In this document: one piece after another, positions 15,455 through 24,636 of the stretch | Numbering within the stretch: the stretch's first letter is position 1 | Layout: each line of letters starts with the position of its first letter | Assembly: GCF_943193195.1 (NCBI RefSeq) | Contig: NZ_CALPDG010000017.1 | Span: forward strand, 1 to 64,000 | Direction of reading: 5' to 3' | Length of the DNA: 64,000 nucleotides | Origin: Mediterraneibacter agrestimuris | GTDB taxonomy: Bacteria; Bacillota; Clostridia; Lachnospirales; Lachnospiraceae | The notes under the pieces: generated by a model | What the model was told of the DNA's origin: nothing | Database searches by the model: none | The model's input: only the letters and a program-made list of their open reading frames with translations | Position numbers and translations under genes: made by a program

Positions 15455-17725
15455 ATGAATAATATGAAGAAAAGCAGAGGTATTCTTAATCTGATTCTGG
15501 CAGCGGTACTGATGGCAGTGCTTGGATTTACAACTGTAGTCGGTTGGGGAGACGGAAAAACAGGTGCAGCGAAGAATATTAATCTGGGTCTGGATTTGGA
15601 AGGCGGCGTCAGTATTACGTATCAGGTAAAAGGGGGAACGCCATCCGCTGAGGATATGGCAGACACCATTTATAAGCTGCAGAAGCGTGTGGAGCAATAC
15701 AGTACAGAGGCGAGTGTCTATCAGGAAGGCGACGACCGGATCAGCATTGAGATTCCGGGTGTGACAGATGCCAATCAGATTCTGGATGAACTGGGACAGC
15801 CGGGATCCTTGTATTTTATTTCCGAGACTGACAGTGAAGGTGAGAGAAACTATTCAATGACCGGAAGTACGGGAGATACCGCAAAAGATTTTACTTTAAA
15901 TAAGACTATTGAGGAATTGCAGGAGGATGGTTCTGTTGTGCTGACAGGTACAGATATTAAGAGCGCTGAAGCACAGACCTACAGTGACCAGACCACAAAT
16001 GCGGCAAAGAATATCGTTTCACTGGAACTGACAAAGGAAGGTACAGAGAAATTTGCCGTTGCAACAAAGGAAGCAGCGGGAAAAGAAAGCATTGGTATCT
16101 ATTATGACGGCGCTTTTGTCAGTGTGCCTAATGTGAATACAGAAATTGCAGACGGACGAGCAATGATAGAAGGAAGCATGTCATTTGAAGAAGCAGAGAA
16201 GCTGGCATCAACCATCCGTATCGGTGGACTGACTCTGGAACTGGAAGAGCTGCGCTCGAATGTTGTCGGCGCACAGCTTGGTGAGGCGGCGATCAGTACC
16301 AGTTTGACAGCAGGAGCGATCGGTCTGGCGATCGTGTGTCTCTTTATGTGTTTTGTATATCTGCTTCCGGGATTTGTATCCAGTTTGGCGTTGTTGGTAT
16401 ACATTGGTTTGGTACTTGTTTTGTTAAATGCTTTTGACGTTACATTAACACTGCCGGGAATTGCAGGTATTATTCTTGGTATCGGTATGGCAGTAGATGC
16501 AAATGTTATTATATTTGCCAGGGTGAAGGAAGAGCTTTCCGCAGACAAATCTGTGAGGACTGCTTTGAATGCCGGATTTAAAAAGGCATTGTCTGCAATC
16601 GTGGACGGTAATATCACAACGTTGATTGCGGCAGCTGTATTGTGGGTTCTGGGAAGCGGATCAGTTAAGGGATTTGCACAGACATTGGCTCTTGGCATCG
16701 TGGTTTCCATGTTTACCGCACTTGTGATCACGCGTGTGTTGATTTATTCTTTCTATGCAGTCGGATTACGCAGTCAGAAATTATATGGAAGAAGCCTCAA
16801 AGACAGAGAGCCAGTAAACTTCCTTGGAAAAAGGAAAGTGTTTTTTGGAATTTCCGTTACGCTTGTGATTGCAGGATTTGTATTTATGGGTGTAAATTCT
16901 GCACGCGGTGTTGGTGCAATGAACTACAGCCTGGAATTTAAGGGCGGTACATCTACAAATATTACATTTGCAGAAGATTATACACTGGAAGAAATTGATG
17001 AAAAGATTGTGCCGGTGATTGAAGATACTACAGGTGATAACAATGTTCAGGTTCAAAAAGTGGCGGGAACAAGTCAGGTGATTTTCAAGACACAGACATT
17101 GGATTTGGAGAAGCGTGAAGCATTCAATAAAGTAATGATTGATAGTTTTGGTGTGAACGAGGATGAGATTACAGCAGAAAATATCAGTTCTACAGTAAGC
17201 TCTGAGATGCGTCAGGATGCAGTTGTTGCAGTGATCGTAGCTACAATTTGTATGCTGCTTTATATCTGGTTCCGGTTTAAAGATATCCGTTTTGCAACAA
17301 GCGCCGTACTTGCGCTTGTGCATGATGTACTGATTGTGCTTGGATTTTATGTAATTGCAAGAGTATCTGTTGGAAATACATTTATTGCATGTATGTTGAC
17401 GATCGTTGGTTACTCCATCAATGCAACGATCGTAATCTTCGACCGTATCCGTGAAGAATTGAGGACAAAGACACGCGGAGAAGGATTGGATAAACTTGTC
17501 AACAGATGTATTACAAAAACTCTGACAAGAAGTATCTATACATCATTGACAACATTTGTTATGGTTGCGATATTGTTTGTGATGGGCGTAAGCTCCATTA
17601 AGGAATTTGCACTTCCGCTGATGGTTGGTATTGTCTGCGGTGCTTATTCTTCTGTATGTATTACAGGTGCTCTGTGGTATGTGATGAAGACAAAGATGGA
17701 GAAAAAAGCGGTAAGCGCAAAATAA
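15455..17725 (+). CDS. secDF: Protein translocase subunit SecDF (fused)
   Basis: A 756-residue fusion of SecD and SecF, the proton-driven membrane partner of SecYEG that helps pull exported proteins across the membrane. SecD part: an N-terminal helix, the motif NLGLDLEGGVSITYQV, a periplasmic P1 domain, and five helices with GIAGIILGIGMAVDANVIIF. SecF part: a helix at about residue 470, MNYSLEFKGGTSTNI, and the final helices with TIVGYSINATIVIFDRIREE. Twelve membrane helices are expected and seen. The start at 15455 follows GGAGAGGAAGAG that lies inside the scfB 3' end, so the two genes are translationally coupled. It ends in a strong terminator. Confidence 0.95.
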   Translation: MNNMKKSRGILNLILAAVLMAVLGFTTVVGWGDGKTGAAKNINLGLDLEGGVSITYQVKGGTPSAEDMADTIYKLQKRVEQYSTEASVYQEGDDRISIEIPGVTDANQILDELGQPGSLYFISETDSEGERNYSMTGSTGDTAKDFTLNKTIEELQEDGSVVLTGTDIKSAEAQTYSDQTTNAAKNIVSLELTKEGTEKFAVATKEAAGKESIGIYYDGAFVSVPNVNTEIADGRAMIEGSMSFEEAEKLASTIRIGGLTLELEELRSNVVGAQLGEAAISTSLTAGAIGLAIVCLFMCFVYLLPGFVSSLALLVYIGLVLVLLNAFDVTLTLPGIAGIILGIGMAVDANVIIFARVKEELSADKSVRTALNAGFKKALSAIVDGNITTLIAAAVLWVLGSGSVKGFAQTLALGIVVSMFTALVITRVLIYSFYAVGLRSQKLYGRSLKDREPVNFLGKRKVFFGISVTLVIAGFVFMGVNSARGVGAMNYSLEFKGGTSTNITFAEDYTLEEIDEKIVPVIEDTTGDNNVQVQKVAGTSQVIFKTQTLDLEKREAFNKVMIDSFGVNEDEITAENISSTVSSEMRQDAVVAVIVATICMLLYIWFRFKDIRFATSAVLALVHDVLIVLGFYVIARVSVGNTFIACMLTIVGYSINATIVIFDRIREELRTKTRGEGLDKLVNRCITKTLTRSIYTSLTTFVMVAILFVMGVSSIKEFALPLMVGIVCGAYSSVCITGALWYVMKTKMEKKAVSAK

Positions 17726-17738
17726 GATTTTGAGAGGG

Positions 17739-17786
17739 AGAATTCCTGTTTTACGATGGAGAGTCATAAAACAGGAATTCTTTTTT
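17739..17786 (+). terminator. Rho-independent terminator of the scf-secDF operon
   Basis: AGAATTCCTGTTTTA (17739-17753) pairs with TAAAACAGGAATTCT (17767-17781), a 15-bp perfect stem, and is followed by six T. Confidence 0.92.
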
Positions 17787-17945
17787 ATGCTATAGGGAGT
17801 TTGAAGCGGACTTGCCCGCTTTGTTCTGTAATTGACATTTATAAAAGAGATGTTTATGCTATGTATAAACATTGATGCCTTTTGAGCAGGGAGATATTTT
17901 GTCGCAATTTTTGATTATTAGATTATTTAAGGTTGGAGACACAGG

Positions 17946-19670
17946 ATGGAAAAGTGGTTTGTAACAATGAAAAAAGCAGATTTTCGGGCAATCGGAGAGA
18001 AGTATCGGATTTCTCCCATATTAGCGCGGTTGATCCGTAACAGAGACGTGATCGGTGATAAGGCAGTAGACTTTTATCTGAACGGAACAATTGCAGATTT
18101 GTATGACGGCATGCTGATGAAAGATATGGACCGTGCCGTGGAAATACTGACTGAGAAAATATGTGGGGGCGAAGCAATCCGTGTGATTGGAGATTATGAC
18201 ATTGACGGTGTAAATGCGACTTATATTTTACAGGAAGGACTGTCCCGGCTGGGAGCAGATGTAGATACGGATATACCAGACCGGATCAAAGACGGGTATG
18301 GTCTGAACAGGCAGTTGATAGACCGTGCCATTGAGGATGGGATCGACACGATCATTACTTGTGACAACGGAATTGCGGCAGCAGAAGAGATTACATATGG
18401 CAAGTCACAGGGGCTGACGATCATCGTAACAGATCATCATGAAGTTCCCTTTTTGGATGCAGGCGGGGAGAAAGAATATCTGCTTCCGCAGGCAGACGCG
18501 GTAGTAGATCCGCACCGTCCGGACTGTGAATATCCGTTTAAGGGATTGTGCGGCGCAGCCGTTGCTTATAAGGTTGTGGAAGCCCTTTACGAGGTGATGC
18601 AAAGAGATGTGGACGATATTGATTATCTGATGGAAAATGTTGCTATTGCGACCGTTGGGGATGTGATGGATCTATGCGGAGAGAACCGTGTGTTTGTCAG
18701 GCAGGGGCTGGAGATGTTAAAGCGCACAAGGAACGAAGGATTGAAAGCACTGATTGAATGCACACAGGTTCCGGCAGAACGCTTGAATGCTTATCATATC
18801 GGTTTTGTGATAGGTCCCTGCATCAATGCTGGAGGTCGTCTGGACACGGCGAAACGGGCATTGGAATTGTTGTGTGCCAAGAACCGCCGGGAAGCTGTTA
18901 TGCTGGCAGAGGATCTGAAGGCTCTCAATGACAGCCGCAAGGAAATGACAGAAAAGGGTGTTGCACAGGCTGTAGAGCAGATAGAAACGACATCCTTGAA
19001 AGATGATAAAGTATTGGTAGTGTATTTGCAGGATTGTCATGAAAGTATCGCAGGGATTATCGCAGGAAGAATCCGTGAGCGGTACTATCGTCCTGTATTT
19101 ATTCTGACAAGGGCGGAAGACGGAGTCAAAGGCTCCGGTCGTTCAGTTGAAGCCTACAACATGTTTGAAGAAATGTGTAAATGCCGTACATTATTTACAA
19201 AGTTCGGAGGGCATAAGCTGGCAGCGGGCTTGTCTCTGGAGGAAGAAAATGTAATGAAGTTCCGTCAGATCATGAATGAGCTTGCTGACTTGACAGAAGA
19301 TGATCTGACAGAAAAGGTATCCATCGATATGCAGCTTCCCCTGCCTTATGTGACGGAAGAACTGATTGAAGAGATAGAACTGCTGGAGCCTTTTGGAAAA
19401 GGGAATCCGAAACCGCTGTTTGTAGAGAAGAATTTGAAAGTGATCCAGCCGAGGATTTTCGGTAAAAACCGAAATGTATTGAAATTTCAAGTAGAAGACA
19501 AAAGTGGAAACCGGATGGAGGCGGTGTATTTCGGAGATGTAGAGAAGTGTCTGAAAACCATTCAAGAGAGCCGGGAGATGGCATTCACATACCATCCATC
19601 GGTGAATGAGTACATGGGACGGAAGACTGTGCAGATAACAGTGGTGAATTATCGTGAAAGTTCAGCATAG
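17946..19670 (+). CDS. recJ: Single-stranded-DNA-specific exonuclease RecJ
   Basis: A 574-residue DHH/DHHA1 5'-3' exonuclease used in recombination and mismatch or base-excision repair. Catalytic motifs: VIGDYDIDGV (motif I, about residues 81-90), TCDNGIAA, IIVTDHHEVP (DHH, motif III), VVDPHRPDCEYPFKGLCGAAVA and, in DHHA1, KGSGRSVEAYNM with FGGHKLAAGL. The C-terminal OB region (RIFGKNRNVLKFQVED) is present. It is about as long as E. coli RecJ and shorter than the Bacillus form, which carries an extra C-terminal domain. It follows secDF after a terminator, a neighbourhood often seen in Clostridia. The start at 17946 has TTGGAG upstream. Confidence 0.94.
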   Translation: MEKWFVTMKKADFRAIGEKYRISPILARLIRNRDVIGDKAVDFYLNGTIADLYDGMLMKDMDRAVEILTEKICGGEAIRVIGDYDIDGVNATYILQEGLSRLGADVDTDIPDRIKDGYGLNRQLIDRAIEDGIDTIITCDNGIAAAEEITYGKSQGLTIIVTDHHEVPFLDAGGEKEYLLPQADAVVDPHRPDCEYPFKGLCGAAVAYKVVEALYEVMQRDVDDIDYLMENVAIATVGDVMDLCGENRVFVRQGLEMLKRTRNEGLKALIECTQVPAERLNAYHIGFVIGPCINAGGRLDTAKRALELLCAKNRREAVMLAEDLKALNDSRKEMTEKGVAQAVEQIETTSLKDDKVLVVYLQDCHESIAGIIAGRIRERYYRPVFILTRAEDGVKGSGRSVEAYNMFEEMCKCRTLFTKFGGHKLAAGLSLEEENVMKFRQIMNELADLTEDDLTEKVSIDMQLPLPYVTEELIEEIELLEPFGKGNPKPLFVEKNLKVIQPRIFGKNRNVLKFQVEDKSGNRMEAVYFGDVEKCLKTIQESREMAFTYHPSVNEYMGRKTVQITVVNYRESSA

Positions 19671-19873
19671 AATTTTGAACTATATGCGGTGTTGTTTTTG
19701 TGGGTTTATGATTTGGAAGAGATTTTTACTTCTTTCTTTTTGATAGCATTACTTTTGAAGTATGTATGATTTTTGGTATTATAGGTTGGGTTTTTAGTAA
19801 AAGTTCTTCCATACCATCTTTTATAATGATATGAGAGAAGGTAGAAATATATATTTCAGGAGAAAGATACGAT

Positions 19874-21466
19874 ATGCGAATGTTAAAACTGGTGATTATT
19901 GATGACGAGGCAATTCTGCTGCAGGGACTTTTGGATACCTATGACTGGGAGGGCATGGGGTTTGATGTTGTGGGAACTGCCCAGAGCGGGCAGCAGGCGA
20001 TTGATTTGATTCAAAGAACCCATCCTCATGTGGTTCTGACGGATATTCGTATGAAGAAAATTACCGGACTGATGGTCATGGAGGAAACGCAGAAGGCAGG
20101 AATAGACAGCCTGTTTATTGTGCTGAGTGCTTATCGTGATTTTGAATATGCACAACAGGCTTGTGAACTGGGAGCCTATGCCTATCTGTTAAAGCCAGTG
20201 GAGGATGACAAACTGCATGAGACTATGCGGGGAGCATATGAGACCTGTATGGAACGTCTGGAGAGCAAAGAGCGGTATGAAAATTGGGAAAAGCTTCTGA
20301 TGAAGGATGCCGCCAGTTTCTTGCAGATGGTCGTTCAGAAGTATGTGCAGAACCGTATACCTGAGGAGAAGGTAAAAGAGGTATTTGATACCATTGGAGA
20401 CGTGCTGGGGGAGAATGACCGTTTTATTTCTGTGTGTGTGGACATTGATCTGACATATAAGATTACCAATTCACTGGATTATGAGGCTTCCAGATTTGCA
20501 GTTCTAGGCAGCCTTGAGGAGAAGATCAGAGAGAGGTATTTCTATTGGAAATTTGAAGGTGAGGATGGCAACGGTATCTTTATTGTAAAAACTCAGGAAA
20601 ATGTGACGGTTCGCGAGTTAAAGACAATTTTGGAGACAGTGAAACGTGAGGAGAAAAATCTTGTGGTTGCCTCTATTTCCAAGCCGTATAAAGGAATCTC
20701 AGGTATGAAGCGCAGCGTTGAAGAGGCACAGAAGTTGTTTGGACTGGCAAGTGCATCTGGTGCCAGTGCCTTTACAGTACCGGAGGAAATAGAGGAACAG
20801 ACAGAGGACACCTATTCGTTGGATGCGGAGCTTTTGATCATCAATGCAGTCAGAAAAAATAATCTGAAGGAATTAAAAGAGGCATTTGTCCAGTTTATCT
20901 ACGGACTTCCGCATGAGGAAGAGATACAGTGCCAATACCTGCATAAGGTGATGCTGCGGGTAGAACTGATGTTGAAGGATTCCTATGGAATTGAGGAGAG
21001 TATCAAGGATCAGTTTCGGAACTATTATTCCAATATCATCAACTTAAATGCGGCAAAGACAGTCGATGTCTGTTACAAGATTCTATGCGGCGTTATCATG
21101 AGCCGCACAGAACATATTCCCAACGAGGAGGTACGATATTTCAAGGAATACATGTCAGTTGCGATGGCTTACATAGAGGAACATCTGGACGATGAGGCGC
21201 TTTCCATCGTGTCGGTTGCATCTTATGTGTATCTCAATCCGGTATATTTTGGAAGGGTATTTAAAAACACATTCCACATGACGTTTAAAAAATATCTGCT
21301 GAGACAGAGGATGGAAAAGGCAAAGCGTCTTCTGGAGGAAGGAAATGGAAGTATCGGTGACATCTGTGATCAGGTAGGAATCAACAACCCGTCCTATTTT
21401 TCGCATTTGTTTAAGCAATACACAGGGCAACTGCCAAGCGAATATAAAAAGGAACATGAGTCATGA
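19874..21466 (+). CDS. Response regulator, YesN/AraC family
   Basis: A 530-residue transcriptional regulator with an N-terminal CheY-like receiver (about residues 1-125; acidic pair Asp10/Asp11, phosphoacceptor Asp57 in VVLTDIRM, Lys in AYLLKPVEDD), a central region of unknown fold (about 130-420), and a C-terminal AraC-type double helix-turn-helix (about 430-528: VASYVYLNPVYFGRVFKNTF then IGDICDQVGINNPSYFSHLF). It overlaps the histidine kinase start by 4 bases (ATGA). Regulators of this type usually control a neighbouring sugar ABC transporter, and one lies directly downstream. The ATG at 19874 follows AGGAGAAA. Confidence 0.92.
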   Translation: MRMLKLVIIDDEAILLQGLLDTYDWEGMGFDVVGTAQSGQQAIDLIQRTHPHVVLTDIRMKKITGLMVMEETQKAGIDSLFIVLSAYRDFEYAQQACELGAYAYLLKPVEDDKLHETMRGAYETCMERLESKERYENWEKLLMKDAASFLQMVVQKYVQNRIPEEKVKEVFDTIGDVLGENDRFISVCVDIDLTYKITNSLDYEASRFAVLGSLEEKIRERYFYWKFEGEDGNGIFIVKTQENVTVRELKTILETVKREEKNLVVASISKPYKGISGMKRSVEEAQKLFGLASASGASAFTVPEEIEEQTEDTYSLDAELLIINAVRKNNLKELKEAFVQFIYGLPHEEEIQCQYLHKVMLRVELMLKDSYGIEESIKDQFRNYYSNIINLNAAKTVDVCYKILCGVIMSRTEHIPNEEVRYFKEYMSVAMAYIEEHLDDEALSIVSVASYVYLNPVYFGRVFKNTFHMTFKKYLLRQRMEKAKRLLEEGNGSIGDICDQVGINNPSYFSHLFKQYTGQLPSEYKKEHES

Positions 21467-23235
21467 AAATAATTTCTGGAATTCGGAGAAAATATTTAAA
21501 ATATACAATCGCACTGCTTATGCTGACGCTGGTACTTTCCTCAGTGGGAATCGTAATCTATGTCCGGACAAGTATGCTGGATGCCATCAGCGGCAAGTAT
21601 GAATTTATGACCGAGCGCATGGGCATTGCTTTGGATAATATGTATCAGAAAAGTGATGAGGTAACGGCAGAGTGTATTTTTTATGAGGACGTGCAGGAGA
21701 GCCTACAGACAAAGGGACTGGAGGAGGTCAATATGCTGGCGCTGGGTAAATATTTTGCCTACATTGATCTGGAGGGCATGGCCGATTACTGTTATGTGGA
21801 TAATAAGGGCAATGTATACGGAAGATCCTACTCATCTGTTTCTTATGAAGATGTAGAGCAAAGTGGGTTTCAAGAATTTCTGGGAGATGATTACAGTAAG
21901 ACAAAATGGTTCTGGACAGAGGACACACTGTTTGGAAGTGAGGAGAAGACACTGTTTATCGGACGTTATATCCGAAGTCTGGAATATGCCCATGAACCGG
22001 GGATGTTGTTTTTGAAAATGAGTCCTCAGTTTCTAGAGGAAATGTTAAAGACGGATGTGGGAATGAGCGATGGCATTACCATCGGAATAATGGATAAAAA
22101 TGGGGATATCTGTCTGTCTAACAGAAAAGATGCAGATAAAATGGATAAGGGCGTTCACCATATGCAGGAGCTCTTGGATGGTGAATGCAAGGGAATGCTG
22201 CTCTCAGGAGAGCGCGTGGGCGATGGTGCATTGTCGGCATATCGCCAGGCGGAGAGCGGGCTGACGGTATTTTCTTTTGTGCCGGACAATGTACTGAATG
22301 CAGAGCTGACCCGAATGCTTCTGATATTGGTAGGTATTTATCTTTTGATCGCGGCTGTGGCGGTATTCTTAAGTCTATATTTCTCGGAGCGTTTTACAAA
22401 GCCGATTCAGATCATTAATGAGGCGATGACCGGATTTGACGGCAATGATTTTCAAAGAATTACGGAGCTTCATACGAATACAGAGCTGGACGGGATCGGA
22501 CATTCTTATAATGAAATGCTTGGAAATATTGAACGGCTTCTGGCAGAGATAAAAGAACAGGAAAGAGAGCTGCGGACAAGTGAACTGAATATGCTGATGA
22601 GTCAGATCAACCCTCACTTTTTATATAATACGCTGGATACTATTTATATGCTGGCGCGGCTCAACGGGGAAGAGACTACCATGAAAATGATACAGGCGCT
22701 GTCCAAATATCTGCGGTTATCTTTGAGCAAGGGGAGCGACATCGTCACTGTGGCAGACGAGTTGGAGAATGTAAAGAGCTACATGGAAATCCAACAGATA
22801 CGAAACATGAATTTATTTTCTTACAACATTGACTGCCGGGTAGATGCGGCAAACACATGGGTATTGAAATTGATTTTGCAGCCTTTGGTGGAAAATGCGA
22901 TTAAGTATGGATTTTGTGACATTTTTGAGGGCGGAAAGATAGAAATCGTGGTAGAAGAAAATCAGGAAATGCTTTGTCTGACGGTGTTTAACAACGGCAG
23001 TCCTATAGAGGAGGAGATGTGCGAGCGTGTTTTATGCATGAATACGCTGCCGCTGGCGGAGCTGAAGGACTGTTTTCCGGAGAGTGAACATGGATATGGC
23101 GTGGTAAACATTATGACGCGGCTCAGGCTGAAATATACAGACAGGGTACGTTTTTACTATGAAAGGGAAGAAGACGGTACAAGATGTAGAATTCAGATAC
23201 CAAAAGGGGGAAGATGGGAAGATGTGCAGTGTTAA
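21463..23235 (+). CDS. Sensor histidine kinase, YesM family
   Basis: A 590-residue membrane sensor kinase. There is one helix near residues 14-36, a long extracellular sensing domain (about 37-282), a second helix (about 285-307), a HAMP segment (about 308-362), then the His_kinase domain with phosphoacceptor His385 in SQINPHFLYNTLD, N-box LVENAIKYGF and G-box HGYGVVNIM. Its partner is the YesN regulator immediately upstream (4-base overlap). Its 3' end overlaps the start of a lipoprotein binding-protein gene by 14 bases, so kinase and binding protein are translated together, suggesting that the binding protein delivers ligand to the kinase's outer domain (inference). Confidence 0.92.
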   Translation: MKIISGIRRKYLKYTIALLMLTLVLSSVGIVIYVRTSMLDAISGKYEFMTERMGIALDNMYQKSDEVTAECIFYEDVQESLQTKGLEEVNMLALGKYFAYIDLEGMADYCYVDNKGNVYGRSYSSVSYEDVEQSGFQEFLGDDYSKTKWFWTEDTLFGSEEKTLFIGRYIRSLEYAHEPGMLFLKMSPQFLEEMLKTDVGMSDGITIGIMDKNGDICLSNRKDADKMDKGVHHMQELLDGECKGMLLSGERVGDGALSAYRQAESGLTVFSFVPDNVLNAELTRMLLILVGIYLLIAAVAVFLSLYFSERFTKPIQIINEAMTGFDGNDFQRITELHTNTELDGIGHSYNEMLGNIERLLAEIKEQERELRTSELNMLMSQINPHFLYNTLDTIYMLARLNGEETTMKMIQALSKYLRLSLSKGSDIVTVADELENVKSYMEIQQIRNMNLFSYNIDCRVDAANTWVLKLILQPLVENAIKYGFCDIFEGGKIEIVVEENQEMLCLTVFNNGSPIEEEMCERVLCMNTLPLAELKDCFPESEHGYGVVNIMTRLRLKYTDRVRFYYEREEDGTRCRIQIPKGGRWEDVQC

Positions 23236-24517
23236 GAAATGTGACAGACGTGTGTGCGGTATGCTGGCGGCAATTTTACTCTTTATCAGTCTGGCTGCCG
23301 GATGTGGCCATCAGGAGGTAAAGACTGAACAGAAACAGGAAGAAGTACAGATTCCCATGATTTTGACTGTAGATCCTTCCACTGGCAAGAAGAATGAGGA
23401 AAGTTTGATCATGGCATTTAATAAGGAATACGAGGGAATCTGGCATATGGATGTAAAGTGGGTTATGGAAACAGAAGAGGACTACCGCCAGAATCTGAAG
23501 CGGCGCAACGCCACAGATACTCTTCCCGCTGTTATTACAGATTTGAGAATGCTGCCTTCCTTTTACAATATGATGATAGCGGATGAACGGCTGATGGAAC
23601 TTTCCTCTTATATTGAAGAGGATGAAGAATGGAAAGATATGATTGAACCGGTAGTGCTGGAATCCTGTATGGAGAAAGAAGGAAATCTGTATCTTGCGCC
23701 GATCAGTACAGCGTTCTTTTCCTGCTCCGGCGTTTTTTGGAATGAGGAATTGTTTGCACAGGCAGGAATCACCTCGTTTCCGCAGACATGGACGGAATTC
23801 TGGGAGTGCTGCGATACCTTGCAGGCACATGGGATCACGCCGCTTGCGATACATACTGAGGGTACGGCGTGGGCAGCTATGTTGTTTGCTACGGCGGAGC
23901 TGGCAGATTCAGAAGAGGGCGCAGAGTTTATGAAGAAGCTGTATCCGGACAGTTACCAGAATGAATCAGGGATTCATTTGGCACAGACACTTAAGAGATT
24001 GTTTACATATACAACGAAGGACGCTTTGTATTCAGATTTTGACATGTCTTATAACGAGTTTTTTTCTGGAAGGGCAGCTATGATACCCAATGGTTACTGG
24101 ATGATCGACCAGATACCCGAGGAGTGGGAGAATACTGTCCGTTTTTCTGCATTTCCGGGAAATAAGCTTATTTCATCGCCAGAGACTTTTGGCTGGGCTA
24201 TTGTGGAAAGTTATCCAGATGATGTGAAAGAAGGGGCGCTGGAATTTATCAAATACAGAACTGCGCAGAATAAGGCGGAAAAAGAAAGGATGTTGTCAGA
24301 GAACCCGGAAGATCTTACTTTTGCGGAGCGAGACTATCTGGCGGTATATCAGGGGAATCCACAGTTTGTCCCTAACTATCAGGTGAAGTGGAATTCGATA
24401 CTTCAGGAAGAGACTTTAGGCGCAGCGCTGCCGGATCTGGCAATGGGCAAGATTGATGCGGCGGAGTTTACAAGAAGAGCGGATGAAAGTATTCAACAAT
24501 TTTTAGAGGAACAATGA
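23222..24517 (+). CDS. Lipoprotein extracellular solute-binding protein coupled to the YesN/YesM system
   Basis: A 431-residue family-1-type solute-binding lipoprotein. The signal peptide ends in the lipobox LAAGC with Cys28 as lipid-attachment site. The rest has the two-lobe pattern: FFSCSGVFWNEELFAQAGI, then GRAAMIPNGYWMIDQIP and SPETFGWAIVESYPDD. The ATG at 23222, preceded by AAAAGGGGG and GGGAAG, is chosen; the frame reaches back to 23159 inside the kinase gene but without signal-peptide features. It lies in the kinase operon rather than with the permeases, and a second binding protein follows 119 bases later, so this one may act as a sensor component rather than a transporter component. 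Confidence 0.85.
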   Translation: MCSVKKCDRRVCGMLAAILLFISLAAGCGHQEVKTEQKQEEVQIPMILTVDPSTGKKNEESLIMAFNKEYEGIWHMDVKWVMETEEDYRQNLKRRNATDTLPAVITDLRMLPSFYNMMIADERLMELSSYIEEDEEWKDMIEPVVLESCMEKEGNLYLAPISTAFFSCSGVFWNEELFAQAGITSFPQTWTEFWECCDTLQAHGITPLAIHTEGTAWAAMLFATAELADSEEGAEFMKKLYPDSYQNESGIHLAQTLKRLFTYTTKDALYSDFDMSYNEFFSGRAAMIPNGYWMIDQIPEEWENTVRFSAFPGNKLISSPETFGWAIVESYPDDVKEGALEFIKYRTAQNKAEKERMLSENPEDLTFAERDYLAVYQGNPQFVPNYQVKWNSILQEETLGAALPDLAMGKIDAAEFTRRADESIQQFLEEQ

Positions 24518-24636
24518 GCAGAGTATTATTTTTTGTATTTTAGGTTTTTAAATTGTTAACCATTTTTGATGGCTGTTGGTATGATATTTACAGAACAAAG
24601 GAAATGAAAAATTTCCGGAAAGGTGAGTGAAAAAGT

